The notes under the pieces: model-generated | What the model saw: only the letters and a program-made list of their open reading frames with translations | Told to the model about the DNA's origin: nothing | Databases searched by the model: none | DNA from: Pictodentalium vernedei | Taxonomy: Eukaryota; Mollusca; Scaphopoda; Dentaliida; Dentaliidae | NCBI GenBank assembly: GCA_031216915.1 | Contig: CM062297.1 | Span: forward strand, 183,652,083-183,716,082 | DNA: 64,000 nt | Reading direction: 5' to 3' | Position numbers and translations under genes: made by a program | Shown: positions 44,303 through 58,405 of the stretch, piece after piece | Numbering within the stretch: position 1 is the first letter of the stretch | Layout of the letters: each line of letters starts with the position of its first letter

Positions 44303-45332
44303 CAAAAGGCCCCAAGGGGCCTTAATCGCTTACCTGTCAAAGTGGTTCAAAGAAGTATTTGGGGGTCACATTCAGTTAGACATGGTCCATCAACACTACA
44401 AAGGAATGAAGTCACGAGAGGCAAATTTTATAGAAAAACACTAAGGAATGGATTTGAACAAACCTGAACCTAACATGCCCCCCAACAGGGTCTGAAGAAG
44501 AAGATTCTAAAAATAAGTCGGAACCGGAACCAAAATTTTCAGGCACCAAACACTTTTTTTTTTGGTCTCAGAAATGAATATAATGCATAAAAAACGAGAT
44601 ATTTTTTCTCTCCAAATTTTGGTCTAAAATATCTGAGTCTGAACCGGACCCAAAGTTTTCAGGCTAAATTTTTGTTGTTGTTGGTCTCAGAAATGAACAA
44701 AATGCACAAAAAACAAGATATTTCTCTCTCCAAATTTTGGTCTAAAATTTCGGAGTCTGAACCGGACCCAAAATTTTCAGGCCAAATTTTTTTTTTGGGG
44801 GAGGGAGGGGGGGGGGGGGGGGGGGGGGGGTGTCTCAAAATTGAACAAAACGTATAAAAATAAAAAAACATTTTTTTCGAATTTTGGTCCAAAATTCTGA
44901 GTCCGAACCAGACCAAACATTTTCAACCCAGGAACCTGATTTGAACAAAATTGAATCTGCCCCCCCCCCCCCATTGGGAACCCCAATATTAACAGAGGAA
45001 CTCAATTTGAACAACTTGAATCTAGCCCCCCATAGAGATGATGTATACCAAATATGAGAGGATTCTGACCACCAGATCTGAAGAAGAAGATTTTTATAAA
45101 GAAATTTCCTCATATTGCACAAAGTTAAAATTAACCGAGGAACTTGTTTTGAACAAACTTCAATCTGGTTGCCCTAGAGATGATGTATACCAAATATGAG
45201 AGGATTTTGACTGGTGAATCTGAAGAAGAAGACTTTTAAAGAATATTTCCACGTATTGAACAAAGTTAAAATTTGGGCTCCATTAGGGAGCCCAAATATT
45301 AACCCAGCCACTCAATTTGAACAAACTCGAAT

Positions 45333-45367
<35 letters not shown>

Positions 45368-47300
45368 TTTATAGATGTTGTATACCATTGAAAGCATACT
45401 GACTGATGGATCTGAAGAAGAAGATTTTTAAAGAAATTTCCTCAAATTGCACCAAGTTAAACTTTGGGCTCCAATAGAGAGCCCAAATACTAACTCAGAG
45501 ACCCGATTTAAACAAACTTGAATCTGACCCCCCCTAGAAATGTTGTATACCAAATATCAAAAGATTTCAACAGGTGGATCTGAAGAAGAAGATCTTTAAA
45601 GATATTTCACCTATTGCATTAAGTGAAAATTTAGGCTCTAACAGAGCCCAAATCTTAAATCAGGGACTCGATTTGACCAAACTTGAATCTGCCCCCCCCC
45701 CCCCCCCCATCCTCCCCCTCCTAGAGATGTTGAAAAACAAATATGAAAAGATTCTGACTGATGGTTCTGAAGAAGATTTTTAAAGAATTTTCCTTTAATT
45801 GCACAAAGTAAACATTCACGCCCCCATAGTGAGCCCCAATATTGATAAAAAAACTCAATTTGAACAAACGTGAATCTAACCCATACCAAATAGCTAAAGA
45901 TTCTGCCCACTGGTTCTGGTGAAGAAGATTGTTAAAGATTTGTTCTTAAATTGCACTAAGTAAAAATTCACACCCCCATAGTGATCCCCAATATTGAACG
46001 GGGGATTCAATTTGAACAAACCTGAATCAGACCTATACCAAGATGCTGTACACCAAATATCAAAAGATTCTGCCCATCGGTTCTGGAAAATAAGATTTTT
46101 AAAGATATTTCTTAAATTGCACTGAGTAAAAATTTGCACCCCTTTAGTGAGCTCCAATATTGATCGAGGGACTCAATTTGAACAAACTTGAATCAGACCC
46201 ATACCAAGATGCTGTATACCAAATATCAAAAGATTCTGCCCACTGGTTCTGGAGAAGAAGATTTTTCCTTAAATTGCACGAAGGAAAAATTCATGCCCCT
46301 ATAGGGAGCACCAATATTGATCAAGGGACTCGACTTGAACAAACTTGAATCAGACCCATACCAAGATGCTGCATACCAAATATCAAAAGATTTTGTCCAT
46401 TGGTTCTGGAGAAGAAGATTTTTAAAGAATTTTTCTTAAATTGCACTAAGTAAAAATTCACGCCCTCATAGTGAACCCCAATATTGGTTGAGGGACTCGA
46501 TTTGAACAAACTTGAATCAGACCCATACCAAGATGCTGCATACCAAGTATCAAAAGATTCTGCCCACTGGTTCTGGAGAAGAGGATTTTTTAATAATTTT
46601 TCTATATGCACTAAGTTCGAATTCGGGCTACTATACTGAGCCCAAATATGAATCCAGGGGGCTGATTTGAACAAACTTGAATCAGATCCACCCCACAATG
46701 TTGCATACCAAATATCAAAAGATTCTGCCTGCTGGATCTGGAGAAGAAGATTTTTTAAGAAATTTGCCTGAAATGCACTAAGTTCAAATTCGGGCTTCTA
46801 TACTGAGTCCAAATGAAAATCCAGGGGGCCGGTTTGAACAAACTTGAATCAGATCCACCCCACAATGTTGCATACCAAATATCAAAATATTCTGCCGGCT
46901 GGATCTGGAGAAGAAGATTTTTTAAGAAATTTGTCTGAAATGCACGAAGTTCGAATTTGGGCTTCTATAGTGAGCCCAAATATAAATCCAGGGGGCCAAT
47001 TTGAACAAACTTGAATCAGATCCACCCCACAATGTTGCATACCAAGTATCAAAAGATTCTGCCCACTGGTTCTGGAGAAGATTTTTTAATAATTTTTCTA
47101 TAATTCATACAGTGCTATCAGAGTTATGCCCCATACAAAGCCCCCAAGGGACGTGGCCATTTCATTTGAACAAACACGAATTGCCATATAGTAATGAGCA
47201 TCCACATGAAGTTTCGTGAAAATCGGACCAGTGGTTTCAGAGGAGAAGTCGTTTGAAAAATGTTCATGACGACGGATGGCAAGTGATAAGTTAAGCTCCC
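44303..47300 (+). mobile_element. HINE, CAAGAGGCC-related family, long array
   Basis: Starts CAAAAGGCCCCAAGGGGCCT then TCGCTTACCTGTCAAAG, the same start type as 16041. Units of ~165 bp run from about 44980 to 47100, passing from one subtype (TTGAATCTGCCCCCC) through another (GACCCATACCAAGATGC) to the type common in other copies (CAGATCCACCCCACAATG). 44810-44830 is a long G run and 45337-45367 a long C run. It ends with AAATGTTCATGACGACGGAT and AAGTGATAAGTTAAGCTCCC but lacks the closing hairpin arm; DIRS copy 2 begins just beyond. Non-coding. Confidence 0.75.
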
Positions 47301-48282
47301 TTTGGCATTTTGGGGATGCTGTACACAAATTTCTGAAAATCAAAAACTTATACTATAAGTGGTGCTAACTCTTAAAAATCTAGGGCCAAACACAAATTTT
47401 GCCCCCCAATCCCCAAAATTTGCATCTAAAACCAAAGAAATCATGTCCTGAATGGCCCTCCATACTTCGCCTCTACTGCGCATGCGCAGTGTCAAGGAGG
47501 TCCCGAAATTGGCGCCATTTATCATTCTTACAATCAGTGCCTGGTCAGGCTATGTACTCAGCGGGGAGGTATGAGTTCCCAACTCCTGGGAGGGCCATCC
47601 CCGTCTGGGTCATTGGTAAGTATAAAAAATATATAAATTACTATAAATTTTTTAACATTTTTATACTGTACCAATGACCCAGACATAGCTGAATAGTAAA
47701 AAGGCTGGAGGGCCTAGGACATAGAGGAAAAACCAATAAGCTCAACTATATAAAATAGAGTCATCCCCTCAAGGAGAAAAGGAGTATTAGGCTTTACATG
47801 TATCTTTCTTATTTATGATAAATTAGAAAGACACAACACCCACCATAATTGAGCATCATAACCTTCATGTTCTCTATTAACATCCAGTATAATCCTTATA
47901 CTAATTATTTTTAAAGTAAGCCAATAAATAAAGTTAGTCCAGAGAATTGAGACTCTTTATACTCTTTTAAAAGTGTCTGAGGATTGTATATTAACGCCCG
48001 TTTGACACGTGACATATTCAAATGCTACACTTTAAAAATATGACATGAATGAATTTTTTAAAACATTAACTTTTCACTCTAAAACCATCCCAGTAACAGC
48101 TCAGAATTACTGACTCTGGAGGAGGTATCCCCTTGTTTTCATTATAAAACAGGTGACCCAAGGGAACACCCTCCCCCCCCCCCCCTTCCCCTTGCCCTGG
48201 GTCAAATAGCCCAGAGCGAAGAGGGCAGCAGGATGGAGTCACTGCCGGAACAGAAAGCCTACATAACTATAGTTGCAACTGT

Positions 48283-49400
48283 TTAGTGAACGACATTCTG
48301 AGCAGCAGATAATGGACCTAAACAATGCAGGTCTCCAGAAATGGACTCACTATTTCTGAGATAAAAATTTGTGAATGTGGATGGCTGAGACCAATATGCA
48401 GCCTTCATTAAATCTGTAATAGCAACACTATTTGCAGAAGCCCAAGATGTAGAAAGAGCTATTACTTCATGAGCCGAAATCTTAAGCACAGACTGCTGCG
48501 TTAAAGATAGATTATCATAAGCAGTACAGATAGTTAATTGAATCCATCTAGCAATAGAATGGACCGTAATGTCCTTTCTATTAGGCATCAGAGACAGAAG
48601 AAGCTTTAACGTCCTTATTGATAAACTGAGATCTTGTTTATAAATACATAAGCTCTAACCGGACAGAGTAAAGGCCTATGCCCGTCCGAAGACGGAAGGG
48701 CCTTAATAACAATAGGTTCCAGATATTATTAGGAGCCTGATTCTTAGCCAAAAATCCAACATTAGTAGTAAAGGTAATAGTGTTCCTGATACTACGAAAG
48801 TGAGAATCGTCCACCAATAGAGCAGGAAGCTCACTGACTCTTCAGCAGAAGAGAAAGCTAAGAGAAATGCTGTCTTATAAGACCAGAATTTGAAATCTAC
48901 TGTCTCAAGAGGCTCAAATGGTTTTCTTTTAGCTTAAGAAGAACCCAAGCTAAATTCCATTTGAGAATTAATCTAAGGGTTCTAGGTCTATTTATCGAAA
49001 AGTTTCTAACTAATTTAGATAAAGAGACATTAGATCCAATTGTAAACTATCATGGTGTGCATAGGTATCAGATAACATAGACCTATAACCTTTAATAGCA
49101 ACAGGCTGCAGTTGATCTCGTCAAACAAGTATACTAGAAAGTTTGCAATGTCTGGTATGGAGGGATAAAAAATATCAACATAATGATCCCTACACCAACG
49201 ACGAAAGACCTTCCACTTTAGCCGCATAGTATAGCGAAGAGGAGGTCCTCCTACAGTTAGAAATCGCGTCCACTGCTCGTCCTGTACAATGCTTGCCGTG
49301 CAAGAAGGACCGCACAACGGAATACGTGAAGGTTGAGACCTTGCGGGTTGTGATGAAGTTGACATGATTTCCCCAGCGAAAGAAGATCCTCTCGTGGAGA
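48283..49400 (-). pseudogene. Tyrosine recombinase remnant of DIRS copy 2
   Basis: MRLKWKVFRRWCRDH and YPSIPDIANFLVYLFDE look like the N-terminal core-binding part of DIRS recombinases. ITVHSIARWI and LKISAHEVIALSTSWA resemble the C-terminal catalytic part (the H-x-x-R region, as in phage-integrase family enzymes). In DIRS elements this enzyme inserts the circular DNA copy in place of an integrase. Fossil, not intact. Confidence 0.65.
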
Positions 49401-49625
49401 AAGTTTTCGCGGGAAGTCCCACAGCAGACACCTGAGTAAATTTATCCACGGTCTCTGTGGAGACAGAGATGCTACCAACAGAATTGTATTGTGATTGTTG
49501 TATCTTAGCAATATTTGCTGAATCAACGGCGCTGGAGGATACGCATATCCTATCATTCCGTCCCGTGAGAACGATAGAGCGTTTACTGCATATGCTCAGG
49601 GATCCGGACATGGTGACACATACGT

Positions 49626-50200
49626 CTACAATTGATTGTTGAGTTGTGTCACAAAGTCTATCATTGGCCGCTCCCATTGGTAGTAAATCTGATTGAATAC
49701 CTGTTTGTTGAGAGTCCATTCTGACGTCAACAAGCGACCCTTCCGTGAAAGGGAGTCTGCTAATACATTCAGACGACCCGGAATATGACGGACCGAAGCA
49801 GAACTTGGTGTTCTAGAACAAACAGAAGGATTCTTTCCGTTAAATTGAATAACGGAACGGAATGAGTGCCTCCCTGGTTCCGGATACACGCAACTACTGT
49901 CGAATTGTCGGACAGGATTTGGACATGCGTTTCTGAATAATGTTCATCCAATGACGTAGTGCAAGCCAAATTGACATCATTTCTTGGATGTTTATGTGCT
50001 TGCCTAGAAACTGCGGAACCCAAAGACCCTGGCACTTCGAATCCGTTGGGATCAATGTTGTACCCCAACCTGTTTGACTGGCATCCATCATGATCGTAAA
50101 ACTCGGATCCGGCAACTGCAGTGGGACTCCCTGAGTCAACCACCGAATGTTTGCCCAAGTCTGAATCTCTTGTTACACTTGATTGACAAGAGAACATCTA
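49626..50200 (-). pseudogene. RNase H-like remnant of DIRS copy 2
   Basis: MMDASQTGWGTTLIP gives the first acidic motif of RNase H in DIRS/Gypsy-type elements, QEMMSIWLALRHW the E-containing helix, SDNSTVVACIRNQGGTHS the D-N-S/T motif, and HIPGRLNVLADSLSR the final block. The order and spacing are right for the family. Fossil with several breaks. Confidence 0.75.
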
Positions 50201-50229
50201 TATCGAGCAATTCATAGATTGCTGAAAGG

Positions 50230-52740
50230 TTGCCGTCGAAGAGAAGCTTCTCCGAGACCCAAGCGACTCTGAGAGAGTTCTTCACCTTACTATCCACGTG
50301 CGTGGATGTAGCTAGGGCTGCATCACGTCTAACCAACTCCAGGTTGCCACTGAAGGGCGGAGTTATACGTGGAAAAGCTACTGCCCTTGAAAGAAATCTC
50401 ATTGAGGATCATATCCTGGAATTCTTTCCCTTGAAGACGTAATGATAACGCCTTAGTAAGGTGGTCTGCGTATGATAAAGCGTCTAAGTTAAGTCTGTTA
50501 GACATTACTGTCGTTTCCAACGTCGTGGTTGGAATTGACATAGACGGCGATATAGACAATTCCCAGTCTTCAGCCTCGTCGTCTAGACGCAGAGGAACTC
50601 TCGGTATGCCCTGTCCTGCCAATTCAAATTTATTCCTTGAATTGATGAAAGGCAGATTTAGAGCATTTGCGGACAAGAAACTAGACTTGCCTGTTTTGGT
50701 AGCAAGCTTATATATAGCGTCGTTCAATAATTCGAATGTTCTTGTGACATTATTGGACTGTGTCGGCAACTCAGGGCCAATGTCCCTGAACCGATCAAAA
50801 ACTCTGTGTCCAATGACGCTATTAGTTTCTTATCCAGCATCGCAGCATTCTAGACCGACGGAACAACCTCTGGAAGATAATGCCAGAAGAAATCTATGGC
50901 AGCTTCTGTTGTTCCGAAAGGGAAAGCTCGAAATCCTCCGAATCCCTTTCGCCATCCTGTCGGACCCTATGAAGTGCTCGATCGTCCGTACCTGATGCTT
51001 CAGCGGAGCGAACTGACCCAGCGTCGTCGGATTATTCCTGATCCGACAGAAATTTTGTCGTTTGCTGGGATGCTGCGATAAGTTGTGCTATTATAGATAG
51101 CACGTCCGTCACTGAGGCCTGTGGAGAAGCGGTCTTACGTTGCTTTGCCGCTGGAAGCTCCGTGTACGTTGCCCCGTGCATACATCTATTATGCGAGCGT
51201 CCGGAGTCTACAGGCCTCGTGTCCCCTGGCTACTGGATGGCGTGACCTGTTTGCCGTGGAATCCCTGATTGGCGAAGCTGGCAGGAAATTCAAGGTCACG
51301 TAGCCAAGGTGCGGGCGTGTGCGCTGCCGTGAGGATGAGGAAGCCTTATCGACAGTCTCTCGGACTGTCTATATAACAGAGCGTCCCGAGCGGCGGACAT
51401 ATGCTCTGAACGCAAAAGGTTTGTACCACAACATCTGGTCCCAGATGTTGTTGTACGAGAGAGGGACCTCTCTCGCTCGCAGCCCGGATGGACCTGGACG
51501 AGCTAGGAACCGGACTAATAGGCTTCCTCCGATCTCTCCTCTGATCTGTCGTCATTGGGTGTGTACTTTTGTCTTATTATAGTGCTCGCATCATCCAAAT
51601 CTCCTTCCTGGACCGCAACGGACGAACCCGGCTGCCGAGCCATTCGATGAATGGACGCTACACTGGGCGAGCTAGCGGATGTCAACGCCGTCGATCCTAC
51701 TAGGGACCTCTTAGGCGATTGACGTATTTCCATGAGCACTTATTGCCGCTAGCTCTTCATTTAACTATGACGACAGAGGCACACTTTTGGAAGACATCAC
51801 GGTAACTTTTGCAAACAAGAAACCAGACTTGCTTGTTAATAGCAAGCATATATATAGCGTCGTTCAATAATTCGAAAGTTCCTGTGACATTATTGGACTG
51901 TGTCAGAAACTGAGGGACGATGTCCCTGAACCGATCAAAAAATTCTTGTGTCCACAGACGCTATCAGTCTCTTATCCAGCATCGCAGCATTCTGGTCCGA
52001 CGAAACAACCTCTAGAAGATAAAGCCAGATGAAATGTACAGCAGCTTATGTTGTTCCGAAAGGGAAAGCTCGAAATCCTCCGAATCCCTTTCGCCATCCT
52101 GCCGGACCCTATGAAGTTTTCGGACGTCCGTACCTGATGCTTCAGCGGAGCGTACCGACCCAGCGTCGTCGGATATTACCTGATCCGACAGAGATTCTGT
52201 CGTTGCTGGGATGCTGCGATAAGTTGTGCTATTTGGGATAGCACGTCCGTCACTGAGGCCTGTGGAGTAGCGGTCTTACGATGCTTTGCCGCTGGAAGCT
52301 CCGTGTACGTTGACTCCTGCATACTTTTCTTATGCGAACGTCCAGAGTCTACAGGCCTCGTGTCCCTGGCTACAAGATGGCGTGACTTGGTCGCCGTGGA
52401 TTCTCTGATTGGCGAAGCTGGCTGGATATCCGAGGTCACGTAGCCAAGGTGCGGTCGTGTGTGCTGCCGTGAGGATGAGGAAGCCTCATTGACAGTCTCT
52501 CCGGACTGTCTATATAACGGAGCGTCCCGAGCGGCGGACGTATGCTCCGAATGCGAAACATTTTGTACCACAACATCTGGTCCCAGATGTTGTTGTACGA
52601 GAGAGGGGCCTCTCTCGCTCGCAGCCCGGATGGACCTGGACGAGCTAGGAACCGGACTGATAGGCTTCCTCCGTTCTCTCCTCTGATCCGCCGTCACTGG
52701 GTGTGCACTTAGTTGATTTATAGTGCTCGCATCACCCAAA
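50230..52740 (-). pseudogene. Gag-like remnant of DIRS copy 2
   Basis: The N-terminal side is rich in S, R, P and Q (SPVPSSSRSIRAASERGPS, DVLSQIAQLIAASQQ). The C-terminal side has LDDEAEDWELSI, LSYADHLTKALSLRLQ and LELVRRDAALATS, all with counterparts in DIRS copy 1. No zinc knuckle is seen. Fossil with several breaks. Confidence 0.6.
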
Positions 52741-54244
52741 ACTCCTTTCTGGACCGCAACGGACGAACCATTCGATGAATGGACGCTACACCGGGCGAGC
52801 TAGCGGACGTCAAAGGCCGTCGATCCTACTAGGGACCTCTTAGGCAATTGACGTATTTCCATGAGCACTTTGCCGCTAGCTCTTCATTTAATTGTGACGA
52901 CGGAGGCACACTTTTGGAAGACATTACGGATACATCACCCTGTTTTTGTTCGTCTGAAATAGAGATTGATAAACTAGAGTGACCCTGCGGAGAAAGGACC
53001 GGCATGGCCATTTCCCCACTAACATACCGTGACACACGCTTCCCATGTTGTCATCCCAATTGACACATACTGAACAGGAGTTAGTGCGAGTACACTGACT
53101 ACAATTAATACAATGATTATGAAAGTCAGAGGAAGATTTCCTCTTATTACAATTGAACAATATCCTTTCATAGTGAAAAGAATACAAAAAGTCCTAGTAC
53201 TCGCACCAACCTCTGAAAACAAAGATACATAATAACATGATCCATTAACATAGAAAAAATAATTGAAATCAAAAAAAAATTTTTGAAAAAATATTTTTTT
53301 AGAAAAGGCCAAGTTTCTGAAAAGTAACGTTGAGCCCCAATGGATCCCAAGCCTAAGTGTGGACAAAAATTTTAAAACTATTTTTTTAAAAATTAATGCA
53401 ACACTTATGAATAATAATAATGTATCTTGTTATGATTAAACTAACACAAAGACAAGAAAACCCCCTCCACAGAGACTGTTGTCAATGTAAACAAGAAGTG
53501 TAAACACACCAGAAACATGACTCCAGGCACTGATAACCCTGGCCCAAAATCAGTTACCAAAAATACACTATCTGATGCAAAACAGAGACTTCCAGGGAAG
53601 AAACTGCAGAACATCAGATGGTAGATGCAGAACACTATGCCTAAACACCATGGGTGAGGACGTAAACATGGGGAAAAGAACAGAATTCATTCTGTTACCC
53701 AGCTAAAACTCCCAAGAAATTTCAGTAATAATATTACAGAAAATATGCCAAAAGCATGGGAGAATAGCAAGGGGGGACTTGAAGGAAAGGGAGAGAGGAA
53801 AACACTGAACAAGCAGTGTAACTTTATAGCAAGAATGACCACAACAGGCCCATGCCTCGAAAATAGGTAACTTAACATAATTTCATTAAAAAATTTTAAG
53901 TTACAGCCCTGATTATTTTCTGTCACTCATTTTTCCACTCCTCCTTCTATTTCCTCCTTAGATCCACCATTTCTCTAATATTTATGTGTCTGGCATCATT
54001 TAAACTGGGATTTACAAGCACAAAGATCAGTCAGATGTGAACTGATGAAGGGCCAAACAAAGAATGATAAATGGCGCCAATTTCGGGACCTCCTTGACAC
54101 TGCACATGCGCAGTAGAGGCGAAGTATGGAGGGCCATTCAGGACATGATTTCTTTGGTTTTAGATGCAAATTTTGGGGATTGGGGGGCAAAATTTGTGTT
54201 TGGCCCTAGATTTTTAAGAGTTAGCACCAGCTATGTCTGGGCCA

Positions 54245-55224
54245 TAAGGCTTCCACGTTTAGACAAAATTGTAAACGTTTAAACGACTGTCTGTAAACGA
54301 AACGTAAACGTTTACACGTACTAACAATGCAAGTAGTCAATATTTGATAGAAGTGTGTAATAATACACAGTATGTCAATAAGTTCATCATATCTTTGCGT
54401 ACAGGGCATACAATTTATGTTATTGAGACAGACGATTTACAGTTTGTCCAAAAACGACGTAGACGAACGATCACAGCATGCACATGCTGAAGGCAAAGTC
54501 GCTCAGTCTATGGGGCGGAGGGGGGGTGTCTGGGGGATTCTCCCCCAGGTAAATTTTGAAATTTATGGGGGTCACTGAGCTCATTCTGGTGGGTTCGTGG
54601 TGAAATTCCTTGTGTTTTTTCAAACAGTAATGTTGGAGCGTGTTGCCATGGCACACAATAATGACAATACCGGACTTGAGAGTGGAATGCAATGTCGCAA
54701 AAATAAACAAAGTCTACAAACCATGCAGGGGAATCCAAATTTTCAAACACCGCAAGTGCCAGTCTGTCTGTCAAACTCCATAAATTGATCCCATGTGTGA
54801 ATAATAAATTAATAATCCATGTCAGGTGAACGAAATCGTCGAGAACAATTGTGTATCACTTTGGGAATATACATGTAAATCCGAATAAACTAAAACATCC
54901 CACACATGTTTCGAAGGAAACACCAAAGATAAGCACGTGACTGTGTCACATATGATATCACATGATTTGAAGATGATTTTGTTCGGTTTCTGTGGTGGCG
55001 GCGCCAGACGGAGCCAGTACACAGTTTTTCTGAAGCATTATCAAAATATTGCATTGCAAAGTTGGAAATTTTTTTTTTTTGTTTCTTTGACTTTCTGCAT
55101 TAATCTGCAATTTTGAAATTACTCTATTAAAACTTCATTCCGTGTACACGTTTACCAGAACTGTAAACGTTTAACGCCCATAAACGAAACGTTCACGTTT
55201 ACACGTGTAAACGTGGAAGCCTTA
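54245..55224. mobile_element. hAT-type non-autonomous element inside DIRS copy 2
   Basis: A 980 bp element with perfect 13 bp ends TAAGGCTTCCACG / CGTGGAAGCCTTA, the similarity continuing inward (TTTAGACAAAATTG against GTTTACACGTGTA). It is flanked by a perfect 8 bp duplication CTGGGCCA (54237-54244 and 55225-55232). Both ends are packed with ACGTTTA / TAAACGT motifs (at least eight within 90 bp on the left and within 90 bp on the right), as in subterminal transposase-binding repeats of hAT elements. 54520-54800 may hold remnant protein sequence but I cannot identify it. Confidence 0.85.
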
Positions 55225-55255
55225 CTGGGCCATTGGTACAGTATAAAAATATTCA

Positions 55256-55542
55256 TATGCCATTGCCAAATTCACATAGAATGTAGGTATCAGAAATGTC
55301 AACCAGACCCGTCGGACTAGTACTTGCCCAGTCTCACCAACCATATCAGTTTTCGACTGCTAGTCTGCAAAATCTTGCTGAATACTTGATATATATTAGA
55401 TAATAGGCCTTCTGTGGTTGGTGTAATGCTTACATGTAGGCATGCCTGTAGTGGTACTGCCACCGTAGGCATGCCTGTGTTGTCCTGCCCCTGAAACCGA
55501 AATGAGTTGGATTTTATCGGCTGATTCAGATGATTTATTTTA
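55256..55542. other. Spacer with short direct repeats
   Basis: A ~17 bp direct repeat GTAGGCATGCCTGTAGTG / GTAGGCATGCCTGTGTTG at 55436-55478. Nothing else. Confidence 0.4.
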
Positions 55543-58374
55543 ACAAAAAAAAAACCCATAGGCTCTATAGAGCCTGTAATCGCTCACCTGGAACTACATA
55601 GAAAAATGTGATTTCCCATAGGCTTTCCATGGTAACTATGAGCTGCAATTGTGACCATGTTTGCAACATTACATCAACATTATATGAGGATCATTGGTAG
55701 AAGGTGCCCCAGTCCTCAATCACGTGAAGTTTCAAAACATTTGAATCCATCAAACAGAATCATAGAATATCTCTGGTGGCTATATTTTCCAACCAATGGG
55801 AACAAAAAGAGGACTGTCTGTGGAGGGCCTCCTGCAGACCATTCCTGCCAAGTTTTGGTTCACATCGGCTCAGTAATTCCAGAGGGAAGATGAAAATGGG
55901 ATTTCCTGTAGGGTTTTTCTATAGTAACTATAGGCTGCAACTGTGGCCACGTTTGCAACACGATCAACAGTAAATGAGGAACATTGGTAGAGGGTGTCCC
56001 AGTCATCAACCATGTAAAGTTTCAAAACATTTGGCCCTGTGGTTTCAGAGGAGAAAAGTTTTCAAAATTGATCAATCAGAATCAAAGAATGCTTTTGGCG
56101 GCCACGTTTTTCATTCAACAGGAATAAAATGAGTAACAGTTGTAGAGAACCTCTCATAGACCATGCCTGCCAAGTCTGGTTCACATTGGCTCCGTACTTT
56201 CAGAGAAGATGATGAAAATGTGATTTCCTATAGGGTTTTTTATAGTAACTATAAGCCACAATTGTAGCCATAATTGCAACCCGATGAAGATTAAATGAGG
56301 ATCATTGGTAGAGGGGGCTACAGTCATCAGTCACATTAAGTTTCAAAACATTTGGCCTTGTAGTTTCAAGGAAGATTTCTTGAAAATGCACACATTTATA
56401 AATTCTGTTTCAACAAAAAAATCAGTAAAAGAAGGTTAAATATTTTGAAAATTACAATTTTTCAGACAATATTCTCTTTCAAATAGCTTTGGATAGGTAA
56501 AGGGTTACAGGAAACACATTTTACTCCAATTTTGTTATATCTTAAAAGATTTAATTTACTGGACAGCTACTGGGAAAAGAATATAAACAAAACTTCCATG
56601 CTTTCCAAACACCTGTCATCAATCAGTATTTCAGGTAAGTAACTTGAGAGTAATACATGTATTAACATAATTACAGCTGCACTTGTTTACTGTAGTAGTC
56701 AAAATAAGTTGTAGAATAATCCTATAAACTACGTATCTTTATCTTCCTACACTGATAAGACCAGAAGCTGACATCATTTTCTGGAAAGCTCTCATTGATA
56801 GCTTTCCAGAAAATGTTAGATTCTGATCTTGTCAGTGCAGGAGCAGTAGCTTACTTAGTTTATTGCAGTTATGCTACATCTTATTTTGACTTGTACTGTA
56901 TACACAATATTTGGGTTTTTTCCCCAGTTCTCAGTGGAGAAAACTGGAACCAACCCTTACCAGATTCTCAAAACACAAGTATTTTGCTGACAGTACCGAT
57001 CTTTGTGCAGACAGGAGAGGCACTGGGTTAAGCATTAGAATATACCCTCTAGTGACCACATATTTCCATCCTCTCATAGACCATTCCTGCGAAGTTTGGT
57101 TCACGTCGGCTCAGTAGTTCCAGAGAAGATGAAAATGTGATTTCCCATAGGGTTTCTACAGTACCTATAAGCCACAATTGCAGCCATGTTTGCAACCCGA
57201 TCAACATTAGATGTGGCAGTCATCAACCATGCAAAGTTTAAAAACATTTGGACCTGTGGTTTCAGAGGAGAAAATTTTTCAAAATCCACCAATCAGAATC
57301 AAAAAATGCTTCTGGTAGTCATGTTTTTCGATGCATGGTAACCAAAATGAGGAGCCTTTGTAGAAGACCTCCCATAGACTATCCCTGCCAGGATTGGTTC
57401 ACATCGGCTCAGACGTTCTAGAGAAGAAGATGAAAATGTGATTTCCCATATGGTTTCTATAGTAACTATAAGCTGCAATTATGGCCATGTTTACAACCCA
57501 AACAACATTAAATGAGGATTGTTGGTAGAGGGGGTCCCAGGCATCATTTATGTGAAGTATCAAAAAATTTGGCCTGGCAGTTTCAGAGATTTTTGAAAAT
57601 CCACCAACCAGAATCAAAGAATGCCTCTGGCTGCCATTTTTTTCAACGCACGGGAACAAAATGAGGATCGTTTGTAGAGGACCTCCCATAGACCATTCCT
57701 GCCAGGTTTGGTTCATGTCAGCTCAGTAGTTTCAGAGAAGAAGATGAACATGTGATTTCCCATAGGATTTCTATAGTAACTATAAGCAGCAATTGAAGCC
57801 ATGTTTGCAACCCGATGAACATTAAATGAGGATCATTTGTAGAGGGGGTCCCAGTCATCAACCATGCAAAGTTTCAAAACATTTGGCCCTGTGGTTTCTT
57901 CAGAGAAGATTTTTCAAAATCCACCAATCAGAATCAAAGAATGCCTCTGTCGGCCATGTTTTCAAACCAATGGGATCAAAATGAGGATCATTTGTAGAGA
58001 ACCTCCCATAGACTATCCCTGCCAGGTTTGGTTCATGTCAGCTCAGTAGTTCCAGAGAAGATGATGAAAATGTGATTTCTCATAAGGTTTCTACAGTAAC
58101 TGTAAGCTGCAATTGCGGCCATGTTTGTGACCCAATCAACATTAAATGAGGCCTGTTGGTAGAGGGGGTCTCAGTCATCATTTATGTGAAGTTTCAAAAC
58201 ATTTGGCCTGGCAGTTTCAGAGGAGAAGATTTTAGAAAATCCACCAACCAGAATCAAAGAATGCCTCTGAGAGCCATGTTTTTCATCCGACCAGAACAAA
58301 ATGAGTATCGTTTGTAGAGGACCTCCCATAGACCATTCCTGCCAAGTTTGGTTCACACCGGCTCAGCGGTTACA

Positions 58375-58405
<31 letters not shown>

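Larger units (their letters stand above)
47340..55255 (-). mobile_element. Fossil DIRS-type retroelement, copy 2
   Basis: Inverted terminal repeats: 47360-47525 (GGGCCAAACACAAATTTTGC ... ACTGCGCATGCGCAGTG) mirrors 54043-54240, the outermost part continuing at 55225-55255 beyond a hAT insertion. Parts seen on the minus strand: Gag-like, RNase H-like and tyrosine recombinase. An internal segment of the Gag-side half is duplicated. Broken in many places (at least half a dozen). It shares end and body sequence with copies 1 and 3; copy 3 resembles it more than copy 1 does. The divergence of the end repeats is modest, so it is younger than copy 1 by eye. Confidence 0.8.
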
